Source: Paraburkholderia hospita
GTDB lineage: Bacteria > Pseudomonadota > Gammaproteobacteria > Burkholderiales > Burkholderiaceae
Reading direction: 5' to 3'
Assembly (NCBI RefSeq): GCF_002902965.1
Contig: NZ_CP026107.1
Coordinates: 744,001-808,000, forward strand
Length of the DNA: 64,000 nt
The notes under the pieces: model-generated
Database searches by the model: none
What the model saw: only the letters and a program-made list of their open reading frames with translations
What the model was told of the DNA's origin: nothing
Made by a program: the position numbers and the translations under genes
Part shown: in pieces, positions 25,772 to 34,741 of the stretch
Layout of the letters: the number at the start of each line of letters is the position of its first letter
Numbering within the stretch: the stretch's first letter is position 1

Positions 25772-26701
25772 ATGATGGAGGGCGTGATCGAACGGCGCAC
25801 TGTCGACGAGATGAACGAGGTGCATGCGCCACGTGTCGCGGTCATCATCGCGACGAAAGGGCGTCCCGATGCCATACCCAACGCGCTTGCACTTCTCGCA
25901 CGTCAAACTATGACGCCTTGTGTCGTCATTCTTTCCGCTACGAATGAAGCCGACGTCGGTGAAAAGTACCCGGCGCCATTTCCCGTAATGCGTGTATTCG
26001 GATCAGCCGGTTTGCCTGCGCAAAGGAATCGCGCGCTCGATGCGCTCCCGGCCGATATCGACATCGTCGTCTTCTTCGACGACGATTACGCGCCATGCCG
26101 CGACTGGATCGAGCAATGCGTGCGGATGTTCGAGTCCAATCCGGCCGTGCTCGGTGTGTCGGGGAAAACAGTGCAGGATGGTTCGAAAGGCTGTCCGCTG
26201 ACGTGGGATAACGCCCGCCGCATCGTGACCGATGCGGAAAGAACGGCGAGTGCGCCGCATGCGCTGACGCCTTGCATTTCTCTCTATGGCTGCAACATGG
26301 CGTGTCGCATGAGCGCAATGAGCGGCTTGCGCTTCGACGAACGGCTCGTGCTGTATGGCTGGCTCGAAGACAAAGACTTTTCGTACCGCCTGTCGAGCCG
26401 TGGTCCCATCGTGCGATGCGCGCAAATGAGCGGCGTGCATCTCGGCATGGCATCGGGACGCGTGTCGGGGAAGCGGTTCGGCTATTCGCAAGTCGTGAAC
26501 CCGAACTATTTGCGGCGCAAGGGCGAGATGTCGCGCAGTGAAGTGGCGCGTTATGTCGCCAGGGCGCTTGTGATGAACGCGCTCAAGTCATTGAGACCCG
26601 AGCCGCATCTCGACCGTCAGGGACGCCTGATCGGCAATCTGCTCGGCCTGATCGCCATCGTATCGGGATCGGGCGATCCGGAGCAGGCCGCGAAACTGTA
26701 G
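25772..26701 (+). CDS. Glycosyltransferase family 2 protein
   Basis: A 309-residue GT-A fold enzyme. The N-terminal nucleotide-sugar strand is RVAVIIATKGRPDAI, the metal-binding DxD-like motif is VVFFDDDYAP (about residue 95), and a further acceptor-side stretch is YGWLEDKDFSYRLSSRG (ED motif, about 210). The family moves sugars onto lipids, proteins or polysaccharides at the cytoplasmic face. Start at 25772 has GGGAGGA immediately upstream; ATG at 25775 or 25811 are alternatives. Codon use is slightly less GC-biased than the neighbours and no other polysaccharide gene is nearby, so it may have come in alone. Confidence 0.85.
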   Translation: MMEGVIERRTVDEMNEVHAPRVAVIIATKGRPDAIPNALALLARQTMTPCVVILSATNEADVGEKYPAPFPVMRVFGSAGLPAQRNRALDALPADIDIVVFFDDDYAPCRDWIEQCVRMFESNPAVLGVSGKTVQDGSKGCPLTWDNARRIVTDAERTASAPHALTPCISLYGCNMACRMSAMSGLRFDERLVLYGWLEDKDFSYRLSSRGPIVRCAQMSGVHLGMASGRVSGKRFGYSQVVNPNYLRRKGEMSRSEVARYVARALVMNALKSLRPEPHLDRQGRLIGNLLGLIAIVSGSGDPEQAAKL

Positions 26702-26715
26702 CGCCAGGTGCGCAA

Positions 26716-28158
26716 TCAGATCGTGCCGAACAACGCACGCGGGCGATCGCGCAACGCTTGCGCGAGCGTTTGCAGCGCGCTCACCAGTTGCTCGCGCGAA
26801 GACGCGCACGCGAGATTGATCCGCACGCCATGCTCGACCTCGGCGCGATCGACCGCAAAGGCCGACGATGGCATGACGACCACGCCGCGCGCTTTCGCAT
26901 TCGCGGCGAAATCGTCGGCGCGCCACGGCGGCGGCAGCTTGAGCCACACGAACATGCACGCGGGGTCGGACTCCAGCCACTCTTGCGGCAGAATTTGCCG
27001 CGCAAGGTCGTGACGCACGCGAATCTCCGCGAGTTGCGCATCCATGATGCGTCGCGCGGTGCCGTCCTCGATCCAGATCGTCGCGATCAGCATCGACATC
27101 GGCGCGGGCATCCAGGCGGTGGTGCGCACCGCTTCGGCGGCGAGCGCGGAACGCTCGGGCGGACTCAGCAGATAGCCTAGCCGCAGCCCCGGCGCGAGGA
27201 TCTTCGACGTCGAGGCGATGTGAAACGTCAGCTCCGGGCACAGACTTGCGAGCGTAGGAAGACGCTGCGAGACGAGCGGACCATACACGTCGTCTTCGAT
27301 GATCGCCACGCCGTAGCGCCGCGCGATATCGACGAGCGCCACGCGCCGCTCCAGGCTCATCGTCGTCACCGTCGGGTTCTGCAGATTCGGCACCGTAAAA
27401 ATCGCCTTGACGGGCACGCGGCTGCAAATGCGTTCGACTTCATCCGTGATCAGCCCGTCGCGGTCGCTCGGCACGCTGACGATCTCGAACTGGAACACGG
27501 GCGCGAGCGCCTTCAGGCCGTAGTACGTGAGCCGGTCGGCGATGATCACACCGTCCGTGCCGATCAGGCTGTTGAGCACGGCATAGAGCCCATGCTGCGC
27601 GCCGCTCGTGACGACGAGATGCTCCTGCGACGGCGTGAAGCCGGGCCCGGCCATCCACTTCGCGCCCGCCGCGCGCGCCCAGTCGGGGCCTTGCGGCGGT
27701 TGATATTCCTGTAGCGATGGATAGCGCGGATCGCGCGGCAGATCGGCGAGCGTCGTCGCGAGACACGACAGGAACTCGCCCGTCGCCGGCCGGTTGACGG
27801 TCAGGTCGATCGCGCCGCCCGGTGCGGCATTGGGCGCACTCGCTGTTTCGACGCGCGGCATCGCGCCGCCCGTCACGAGCGAGCCGCGCCGCTTGCTGCC
27901 GATCACGAGGCCGCGCAGCTGCAATTCCTTATAAGCGCGCGACACCGTCGACACATTGATGCCGAGCTCGGTGGCGAGCTGACGCTGCGGCGGCAGACGG
28001 CTGCCGGGCGGATAGACGCCACCGCGAATCTCGTCCTCGATCGACGCCGATACCTCGATATAGGTCGCGCGTTTTGTCTGGACCGGGTCGCCGTTTGTCT
28101 GGTCCACCTCGGTTGCGGCGCCATTGCTGCGTGCTGCCTTGTCTCTGCTGGAAGCCAT
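26716..28158 (-). CDS. MocR-type GntR regulator with PLP-dependent aminotransferase domain
   Basis: A 480-residue regulator. The N-terminal GntR winged helix (GSRLPPQRQLATELGINVST) spans about residues 35-100, and a fold-type-I aminotransferase-like domain follows. The PLP lysine is in STSKILAPGLRLGYL (about residue 310). MocR proteins sense amino compounds through PLP. It is divergent from the permease gene at 28408, with several inverted repeats in the 249-bp gap, so it likely controls the permease-oxidase unit and possibly itself. Confidence 0.92.
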   Translation of the reverse strand: MASSRDKAARSNGAATEVDQTNGDPVQTKRATYIEVSASIEDEIRGGVYPPGSRLPPQRQLATELGINVSTVSRAYKELQLRGLVIGSKRRGSLVTGGAMPRVETASAPNAAPGGAIDLTVNRPATGEFLSCLATTLADLPRDPRYPSLQEYQPPQGPDWARAAGAKWMAGPGFTPSQEHLVVTSGAQHGLYAVLNSLIGTDGVIIADRLTYYGLKALAPVFQFEIVSVPSDRDGLITDEVERICSRVPVKAIFTVPNLQNPTVTTMSLERRVALVDIARRYGVAIIEDDVYGPLVSQRLPTLASLCPELTFHIASTSKILAPGLRLGYLLSPPERSALAAEAVRTTAWMPAPMSMLIATIWIEDGTARRIMDAQLAEIRVRHDLARQILPQEWLESDPACMFVWLKLPPPWRADDFAANAKARGVVVMPSSAFAVDRAEVEHGVRINLACASSREQLVSALQTLAQALRDRPRALFGTI

Positions 28159-28180
28159 CGTCTCGCCCTGTCTCCATACA

Positions 28181-28203
28181 AAACAGGCTTTGTCTGCCTG
28201 TTT
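28181..28203. promoter_or_regulatory. Candidate MocR operator near its own gene
   Basis: AAACAGGC-N7-GCCTGTTT, perfect 8-bp arms. It lies 22 bp upstream of the mocR start codon, a position suited to autorepression. Confidence 0.6.
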
Positions 28204-28297
28204 GTGCCAGTTCGCCGGATTTTATACCAGATACGCACCTCTGCCACTGTTTTCAAGCCTGGCAAGGAGTACGCCCGTCAACGCCAGGGAAAGTCCT

Positions 28298-28372
28298 AGA
28301 CCACACAATGACGTTTTTAATTGCACACAAAAATCTGTTGTGTGATCCTTTGGGTCATGTTTTGTGTGGTCT
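28298..28372. promoter_or_regulatory. Nested CACACAA/TTGTGTG repeats in the permease promoter
   Basis: Outer arms AGACCACACAA (28298-28308) and TTGTGTGGTCT (28362-28372) are a perfect 11-bp inverted pair. Inside, CACACAA (28324-28330) and TTGTGTG (28338-28344) form a second pair with a 7-bp spacer. The array ends 35 bp before the permease ATG and is a likely multi-dimer MocR/GntR site. Confidence 0.65.
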
Positions 28373-28407
28373 TTGAATCGCAGGATCGAGCTGGAAGGAG
28401 ATTTCGC

Positions 28408-29850
28408 ATGGCAGAGAGCAGGACAAACGCCCGCGACACGCAAGAGAGCGCAACGCCCCGTCTTGGCGTCGCATTGCGTCAGCGGCACGTCACGATGATT
28501 TCGCTCGGCGGCATCATCGGCGCGGGGCTTTTCGTGGGCAGCAGCGCGACGCTCAACACGGTTGGGCCGGCTGCGTGCCTGTCGTATCTGGTGGCGGGCA
28601 TCGTCGTGCTCTTCGTGATGCGCATGCTCGGCGAGATGGCGCTCGCCGTGCCGGGCGTCGGGTCGTTCACCGAATACGCGCGCATTGGTCTCGGCGACTG
28701 GGCGGGCTTCACGAGCGGCTGGCTCTACTGGTACTTCTGGGTGATCGTCGTTGCTGTCGAAGCCGTGGCGGGCGCGGCGATCCTGCAGCGCTGGATACCC
28801 GCGCCCGTGTGGATGATCGGGCTGGTGCTGCTGTCGTTGATGACTTTCATCAACCTGATGTCGGTGAAGTCGTACGGCGAATTCGAGTTCTGGTTCGCGT
28901 CGATCAAGGTCGCGGCCATCATCGTGTTCATCGCGATCGGCGCGTCGTGGGTGTTCGGCCTGGGCCATACGCACAGCGCGTGGAGCAATCTGACGGCCGC
29001 GAAGGGCTTTTTGCCGTTCGGCACGATGTCGGTGTTCGCGGCCGTGCCGACGGTGATCTTTGCGGTCGGCGGCGCGGAGATCGCGACCATCGCAGCAGCC
29101 GAATCGGACAATCCCGCGAAGAGCGTCGCCGCGATGACGCGCTCGGTGATCCTGCGCGTGATTACGTTCTATGTCGGCTCGATGTTCCTGATTGCGTGCA
29201 TCGTGCCGTGGACCAGCATCGTGACGGGCCATTCGCCGTTCGTCGCCGCGCTGGAGACGATGCGCGTGCCGGGCTCGGCCGACATCATGAACGCGATTGT
29301 GCTGGTCGCCGTGTTGTCCGCGTTGAATTCGGGGCTGTACGTGTCGTCGCGGATTCTGTTCCGCCTCGCGGGACGTGGCGATGCGCCGCGCGCGCTGCTG
29401 CGCCTCACGCCGTCGCGCGTGCCGCGTCTTGCGGTGCTGCTGAGCAGCGTGGTTGGCTATGTGGCGATCATCGCCGCCATCGTGTCGCCGCAGGGCGTGT
29501 TCCTGTTCCTCGTGAATGCGTCGGGCGCCGTGATGCTGTTCGTCTATCTCGCGACAGCGCTTGCGCAAATCCGCATCCGCCGACGCCTGCAACGCAACGG
29601 CGAGCAGCCCGAGCTGCCGATGTGGCTGTTCCCGTGGCTTTCGTATGCGGTTGTGGTGGCGATCGTCGGCGTGCTGGTCGCGATGGGCATGGACGCAGTA
29701 TTGCGGCCGCAACTGATGGCGAGCATCGCGAGTCTCGCGCTTGCATCGGCGGCATGGCTGCTGGCGGCAAAACGGCGCAACGCGGATGACGGCACGCGCA
29801 CGGGTTATCTTGCCGCGGCCGATGCACGCGCATTGTCGGGAGAGCGTTGA
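28408..29850 (+). CDS. Amino-acid permease, APC family (AAT group)
   Basis: A 480-residue secondary transporter with about 12 transmembrane helices. The N-terminal signature VTMISLGGIIGAGLFVGSS is the consensus TM1 of the amino-acid transporter group (GabP, CycA, ProY, AnsP). AAGGAG lies 10 nt before the ATG. It imports an amino acid or GABA-like compound with protons; the D-amino-acid oxidase-like neighbour suggests a D- or N-substituted substrate. Its stop overlaps the start of that gene (TGATG). Confidence 0.92.
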   Translation: MAESRTNARDTQESATPRLGVALRQRHVTMISLGGIIGAGLFVGSSATLNTVGPAACLSYLVAGIVVLFVMRMLGEMALAVPGVGSFTEYARIGLGDWAGFTSGWLYWYFWVIVVAVEAVAGAAILQRWIPAPVWMIGLVLLSLMTFINLMSVKSYGEFEFWFASIKVAAIIVFIAIGASWVFGLGHTHSAWSNLTAAKGFLPFGTMSVFAAVPTVIFAVGGAEIATIAAAESDNPAKSVAAMTRSVILRVITFYVGSMFLIACIVPWTSIVTGHSPFVAALETMRVPGSADIMNAIVLVAVLSALNSGLYVSSRILFRLAGRGDAPRALLRLTPSRVPRLAVLLSSVVGYVAIIAAIVSPQGVFLFLVNASGAVMLFVYLATALAQIRIRRRLQRNGEQPELPMWLFPWLSYAVVVAIVGVLVAMGMDAVLRPQLMASIASLALASAAWLLAAKRRNADDGTRTGYLAAADARALSGER

Positions 29851-31082
29851 TGGCAGAGATCGGCATTGTCGGCGCGGGTTTCATCGGGCTTGCGAGCGCC
29901 GGCTGGCTGATGCGCGACGGGCACCGCGTCACGCTGTTCGATCCGTCGGGCGTCGCGCAGGGCGCGTCGTTCGGCAACGCGGGCACGTTCGCGCCGTATG
30001 GCTGCATTCCCGTGAACAACCCATCCGTGTTCCGCGATCTGCCGCGTTTCCTGCTGTCGAGCGAGAGTCCGTTCCGTTTGCGCTGGAGTTATCTGCCGCA
30101 TCTGTTGCCGTGGCTCGCGCGCTTCATGATCAGCTCGACGCGCAAGCGTTATGAAGCGAGTGCCGGCGCGCTCGCTGCATTGCTCGCGCAGGCGCAGGAC
30201 GGCTACGCACCCTTGCTGGAAGAACGGGAGCTTGCGAAGTACGTGAGGCCGCGCGAGTGCCTGTATCTGTATTCGAGCGGCGCGTCGTTCGATGCATCGC
30301 GCGCTTCGCTGAATCTGCGCAAGCAACTCGGCGTGTCGTTCGACGTGCTGTCCGCCGCCGAGGTGCGTGAACTGGAGCCTGCGCTTGCGCCGATCTTCGA
30401 GCGCGGCGTGCTGTTCCGCGACAGCTGGCACTTCTCCGATCCGCAGGGCTTTCTGCTGTCGCTGCATGAACTGCTCGCGGCGCGGGGCCTCGAGCTCGAA
30501 CGCAAGAGCGTGAGCGCGATTGCGCCCACGGCAGATGGTGTCACGCTGACGACGGACGACGGCACGCCACGCCGCTTCGATCATGTCGTCGTCGCGACGG
30601 GCGCACGCTCCGCGAAGTTTGCGGCGCAATGCGGCGACCGCGTGCCGCTCGATACGGAGCGCGGCTATCACGTGCGCTATCGCGGCGCGACGCAACTGAT
30701 TTCGCGGCCTGTCGGTTGGGCCGAGCGCGGCTTTTACATGACGCCGATGGACGACGGCGTGCGCGTTGCGGGGACGGTCGAACTGGGCGGCTTCAGCGAC
30801 GTGCGCAACCGTTCGTTGCTGGACCTGCTGACGTTTTCTTCGAAGCGCGCGTTGCCGGGGCTGACGCAGCCCGACAGTTCGTGGCTCGGCTTCCGGCCCA
30901 CGCTGCCCGACGGCGTGCCCGTGCTGGGCCGCTCGAGCGACAGCGAGCGTGTGATTTACGCATTTGGGCATCAGCATCTCGGACTGACATTGGCAGGCGT
31001 GAGCGGGCGCATCGTGGCCGATCTCGTCGCACGGCGCGCGCCGCCGCTCGATCTGTCGCGCTACGCGCCGACACGGTTCTGA
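29850..31082 (+). CDS. FAD-dependent D-amino-acid dehydrogenase-like protein (DadA family)
   Basis: A 410-residue DAO/DadA flavoprotein. FAD motif EIGIVGAGFIGLASAGWLM at the N terminus; GHQHLGLTLAGVSGRIVADL near the C terminus is the second FAD contact. In DadA-like enzymes electrons go to the quinone pool while the imine product is hydrolysed. Translation is coupled to the permease through TGATG. No racemase (dadX) is adjacent, so alanine use in the E. coli sense is not assured. Confidence 0.9.
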   Translation: MAEIGIVGAGFIGLASAGWLMRDGHRVTLFDPSGVAQGASFGNAGTFAPYGCIPVNNPSVFRDLPRFLLSSESPFRLRWSYLPHLLPWLARFMISSTRKRYEASAGALAALLAQAQDGYAPLLEERELAKYVRPRECLYLYSSGASFDASRASLNLRKQLGVSFDVLSAAEVRELEPALAPIFERGVLFRDSWHFSDPQGFLLSLHELLAARGLELERKSVSAIAPTADGVTLTTDDGTPRRFDHVVVATGARSAKFAAQCGDRVPLDTERGYHVRYRGATQLISRPVGWAERGFYMTPMDDGVRVAGTVELGGFSDVRNRSLLDLLTFSSKRALPGLTQPDSSWLGFRPTLPDGVPVLGRSSDSERVIYAFGHQHLGLTLAGVSGRIVADLVARRAPPLDLSRYAPTRF

Positions 31083-31183
31083 AGCCACGCATACGCATTT
31101 GTTCAAGGACGACTTCGACGCGTCGCGCATCGGGTCAGTCGACAGGCAAAGAGCGCGACATTTTCTAATGACAGGAGCGCATC

Positions 31184-32332
31184 ATGAATCGACGTACATG
31201 GCTGAGCAGGTTAGCGGTTTGCGCTCTGGCGGCGCATGCTTCATTCGCATTTGCCGCGGACCCGGAAATCGTCAAGATAGGTTTTGTCGGCCCGTTGACG
31301 GGACCCGTCGCGCGGGTCGGCAAGGATCTGCAATACGGCGCGCAACTTGCGCTCGATGAAGAAAACGCAAAGCATCCGACCGTTGCGGGCAAGCCCGTCA
31401 AGTTCGTGCTGGACGTGCAGGACGATCAGGCCGATCCGCGCGTGGCGATTCAGGTTGCGCAGAAGCTCGTTGATGAAGGCGTGGTCGGCGTGATTGGTCA
31501 CTACAACTCGGGGTGCAGCATTCCGGCTTCGACGGTGTATCACAACGCCAATGTGGCGATGATCACGCCGGGCTCGACCAATCCGCAGCTGACCAAGCAG
31601 GGTTACAAGAACGTGTTCCGCACGATGGGGCATGACGGCATTGGCGGGGTGGTGGCGGGGCATTTCGTCGTCGAGCAGATGAAGGCGAAGCGCATTGGCA
31701 TCATCGACGACCGCACGGCGTTCGGGCAAGGTCTCGCCGATTCGTTCGAGAAAGGGGTGAAGGAAGCGAACGGCAATATCGTGTCGCGTGAATTCACTAA
31801 CGATAAGGCCGTCGATTTCCGCGCGATTCTCACTTCGCTGAAGAGCAAGAATGTCGATGTGATTTTCTTTGGCGGGTTGGACGAGCAGGGCGCGATGCTG
31901 GTCAAGCAGATGCGCTCGCTGGGTATGCAGACTCAGCTATTTGGCGCGGGTGCGTTGAAGAGTAATGCCTTTTTGCAGATTGCGGGTTCTTCGGGTGAGC
32001 GCACCCAGGATCTTGAGCCGGGCCCCGCGCTTGATAAGCTGCCTGCGGCGCAGGAGTTCGGCAAGCGCTACAAGGCGCGGTTCAACCAGGATGTCGAGCT
32101 GTATGCGCCCTTTGCGTATGATGCTGCGCTCGCTATGTTGAAGGCGATTCATGATGCTAATTCGCTTGATCGCGAGAAGATCGTTGAGAGTTTGGCTAAG
32201 GTGTCGTTGACGGGTGTCACGGGGAAGATCACTTTTGATCCTTATGGGGATCTGATTAAGCCGCCGTATACGCTCTTTGAGGTGCAGCAGGGGCAGTGGA
32301 AGAGTGTTAAGACTGTGGGTGGAGGGGTGTGA
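31184..32332 (+). CDS. Branched-chain amino-acid ABC substrate-binding protein (LivK-like)
   Basis: A 382-residue periplasmic type-1 binding protein. Signal peptide about residues 1-25 (ending SFAFA), then EIVKIGFVGPLTGPVARVGK, the conserved first lobe. Hydrophobic amino-acid-type ligand is likely but not certain. No membrane or ATPase subunits are adjacent, so it must work with a transporter encoded elsewhere. From about 31900 its third codon positions shift from G/C to T (for instance GAT GCT AAT, TTG GCT), unlike the first half; the palindromic element begins 80 bp after its stop. Confidence 0.9.
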   Translation: MNRRTWLSRLAVCALAAHASFAFAADPEIVKIGFVGPLTGPVARVGKDLQYGAQLALDEENAKHPTVAGKPVKFVLDVQDDQADPRVAIQVAQKLVDEGVVGVIGHYNSGCSIPASTVYHNANVAMITPGSTNPQLTKQGYKNVFRTMGHDGIGGVVAGHFVVEQMKAKRIGIIDDRTAFGQGLADSFEKGVKEANGNIVSREFTNDKAVDFRAILTSLKSKNVDVIFFGGLDEQGAMLVKQMRSLGMQTQLFGAGALKSNAFLQIAGSSGERTQDLEPGPALDKLPAAQEFGKRYKARFNQDVELYAPFAYDAALAMLKAIHDANSLDREKIVESLAKVSLTGVTGKITFDPYGDLIKPPYTLFEVQQGQWKSVKTVGGGV

Positions 32333-32412
32333 CGGTTTGGTTGTTTTGCCATTGCGCTGGTGTTCGCGTTTGAGCCTGCGCGGCGCGGGCGTTGGTTTTG
32401 GTTTGCTCGTGG

Positions 32413-33080
32413 TTGCGCTGGCATCCGCGTTACGGTGTTTGCCGTTCAAGCGTCGCCCCTGTGCGGGGCGGCACCTACTTTTCTTTGCCGCCGCAAAGAA
32501 AAGTAGGCAAAAGAAAGCGGCTAACACCGCCAGTTCTTGTATTTGCCTGAGGGCCCCCAAAGGGTCTTCCGCTTCACACGGCAATCATGTGACCCATGTT
32601 CGTTGCCAACGCTCTGAATTGACGCCTCACCCGCTTCACGTATCCGCGTTGCAGCATGTCGTGCCAGATATTCCGCTGCCGCCCAGGTGGCAAACTGTGT
32701 GTCGGCCCCTTGTGCTCCACACCCCTCACTTCGGACCGATAGCGCACGCGTTCCACCATGTAAGAGCGCCAGGCTATACGCCGCGACAACCTACACACAG
32801 TTTGCCACCTGGGTGGCAGAAACCATTCGCTGCCGCTAGCCCGTGCACAGGCATTCGAAGCGGGTGATGCGTCTGTTCAGTGCGTTGGCAACGCACGCAA
32901 ACAAAGATGTTGCCGTGTGAAGCGTAAGACCCTTTGGGGGCCCTCAGGCAAGAACTAGGACTGGCGGTGTTAGCCGCTTTCTTTTGCCTACTTTTCTTTG
33001 CGGCGGCAAAGAAAAGTAGGTGCCGCCCCGCACAGGGGCGACGCTTGAAGCACGAAGGCATAACGCGGATGCCAGCGCAA
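32413..33080. repeat. Long palindromic intergenic element, copy 1
   Basis: Imperfect inverted repeat with arms of about 290 bp (32413-32702 and 32793-33080) around an unrelated 90-bp centre. The outer 20 bp (TTGCGCTGGCATCCGCGTTA at 32413) and the end at 33061-33080 are perfect complements. Each arm contains a self-complementary hairpin, 15-bp arms CCTACTTTTCTTTGC/GCAAAGAAAAGTAGG around 4 nt (32474-32507, 32987-33020), a CCTGAGGGCCCCCA motif, and an inner CCAGGTGGCAAACTGTGTGT motif. It lies between convergent genes. Short frames reading AGRHLLFFAAAKKSRQKK are a by-product of the repeat, not proteins. A second copy is at 62524. Confidence 0.9.
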
Positions 33081-33151
33081 AAGCAAGCACACAACAAAGG
33101 CTTGCGCAGCAAACACCACATCGCGGATGCCAGCGAAAAACCAAAACCCGT

Positions 33152-33615
33152 TCAAATCTCAAGCTCCAGAAACTGCGTCCCTTCAACAGGATTAAAAACA
33201 TAAGCAGAAATCGGCCTGAACCCAAGAGAAGCATAGAGCCGCTGCGCGCTCTTCATACTCGGCGGCGTATCGAGCCGCATCCTCCGATACCCCGCTTCCT
33301 TCGCAGCATGCACGACGGCCTGCGCAAGAAGTGTCCCGATCTGATGCCACGCCCTTCGGGCCGCACATAAAGCCGCTTCATCTCGCTGATGTCAAACTCG
33401 AAAGCCCGCAGCGCAACGCTACCGATCACGCGTTCGTCGCGCCACGCAAGCAATATCGTGCCACGCGGCGGCGAGTACTTACCGGGCAGCGTGGCCAGTT
33501 CCTGATCGAACGCCTGAAAGCCAAGGTCAATACCGAGACCATCCGCGTATTCGCGGAAAATCGCCCGCACGGCGTCGGTATCGTCGGGAAAACGAGCGGG
33601 CCGAATGTCGATCAT
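33152..33615 (-). pseudogene. Frameshifted GNAT-family N-acetyltransferase
   Basis: Starting at 33615 (GGAAG ribosome site), the frame reads a GNAT domain (MIDIRPARFPDDTDAVRAIF) to MKRLYVRPEGRG, the start of the acetyl-CoA-binding motif A. There it loses frame: the next frame continues with HQIGTLLAQAVVHAAKEAG, RLYASLGFRPISAYV and ends QFLELEI at 33152. A 1-base loss near 33353 would restore a protein of about 154 residues. It is either a recent pseudogene or an assembly/sequencing error. It sits 71 bp from the palindromic element. Confidence 0.8.
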
Positions 33616-33729
33616 CGAAGTCTTCCTGCAATGCGTGATGTATGCAAGTGTAGTCGCGGATCGCGATACGTTCACTCCAAAGAGAAAGCGACAAAAGGAG
33701 AAGCGCCCCGCAGGAAGAAGGGCAAGAGA

Positions 33730-33897
33730 TCACGGCAACGGGATAGTCAGATTCGCCGGCTGCGGCCCAAGCCGGATAATCTGCGAGTAAGGCGCAAGCG
33801 TCCGCAACGTCGCATCCTTCAGATAGGCATTGAGCCCAAGAAGCGCAACCACCCCAACAAACGCAACAACAGCGTTGACGCGTTCAAGCGATCGCAT
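33730..33897 (-). CDS. Possible small single-pass membrane protein
   Basis: A 55-residue frame with one hydrophobic helix (VNAVVAFVGVVALLGLNAYL) near the N terminus. Its ATG overlaps the last 14 bp of the hydrolase gene upstream, with GGAGG just before it, suggesting translational coupling. No family is recognised and the supporting evidence is only length, hydrophobicity and overlap. Confidence 0.35.
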   Translation of the reverse strand: MRSLERVNAVVAFVGVVALLGLNAYLKDATLRTLAPYSQIIRLGPQPANLTIPLP

Positions 33898-34693
33898 CAG
33901 CCTCCGCAATATGCCGCACGATGGCCGCATTGACCTTGTCGGCGTGCGTGAGCGGTCCCATGTGTCCTGCACCTTCGACGATTGCAAGGCGCGCCGCTGG
34001 TAGCAGCATCGGCAGTCGCTCGGCAATCGCGCGCGTCGGAATGGGCGCGTGCTGTCCGCGCATGATCAGCGCCGGGATATGCAAACCGGTGTACGCGCTG
34101 GCGGGCGTGCGCTCGTCGAGCAGTGCGCGGAAGTCGAGTGGCGCCTTCGGCGCCCAGCGCGTGAGTGCGTCCTGCACCGAAGGCCGCAGTGCTTCCCACG
34201 CGCCCCGGCCGCCCCAGTAATCGACGAATGAAGCCGCCGCACCCCGATAGTCGCCACAGCTCACGCCATCGGCGGTGCGCTTCGAAATCGCGACGATTTC
34301 CGCAAGCGCATGCGCTCCATACGAGCCCATCATCTTGAGCAGATGAAACGCCGAGGGCTCGTAGAGCGTCAGACTCGCGATACGCTCGGGCCGTTCGACG
34401 GCTGCGCGCAACGCCACGCCACCGCCATACGAGTGGCCTACGAGATGCACCTTGCCAAGCGATGCATCGATGATGCCGACGGTCTTCGCGGCCTCGTCGG
34501 CGAGCGTGAACGCGCGCTCGCCGCTCCACGGCCCCGTGCTGTCGCAGCCGTAATGCTCGGGCGCGGCGAACGCGTGACGCGAGCCAAGCGCCTCGCCGAG
34601 CTTGCGCCATTGCGCCGCTCCCGAGCCAGAGCAATGCAGTGCGATCACCGACGTTGCGGATGAGAAGGCTTGCGACGCGACTGTGCTGTCCAT
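33884..34693 (-). CDS. Alpha/beta-fold hydrolase
   Basis: A 269-residue cytoplasmic hydrolase. HCSGSGAAQW forms the oxyanion region, VHLVGHSYGGGVALRAA is the nucleophile elbow (Ser about 102), and EGAGHMGPLTHADKV near the end supplies His. It resembles haloperoxidase/esterase-like family proteins; substrate unknown. No signal peptide. Confidence 0.85.
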   Translation of the reverse strand: MDSTVASQAFSSATSVIALHCSGSGAAQWRKLGEALGSRHAFAAPEHYGCDSTGPWSGERAFTLADEAAKTVGIIDASLGKVHLVGHSYGGGVALRAAVERPERIASLTLYEPSAFHLLKMMGSYGAHALAEIVAISKRTADGVSCGDYRGAAASFVDYWGGRGAWEALRPSVQDALTRWAPKAPLDFRALLDERTPASAYTGLHIPALIMRGQHAPIPTRAIAERLPMLLPAARLAIVEGAGHMGPLTHADKVNAAIVRHIAEADAIA

Positions 34694-34741
34694 GTTATTC
34701 AGGGAGTTCGAAAGTTGGATCGGGACGTCGGCGCGTGTGCC

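Noticed and set aside
32480..33100. Frames reading AGRHLLFFAAAKKSRQKKAAN-type sequence in both palindromic elements (also 62480-63530)
   Set aside because: They occur on both strands of the same repeat and in different contexts, matching what an inverted repeat must produce; no ribosome site or start is consistent. Treated as non-coding.
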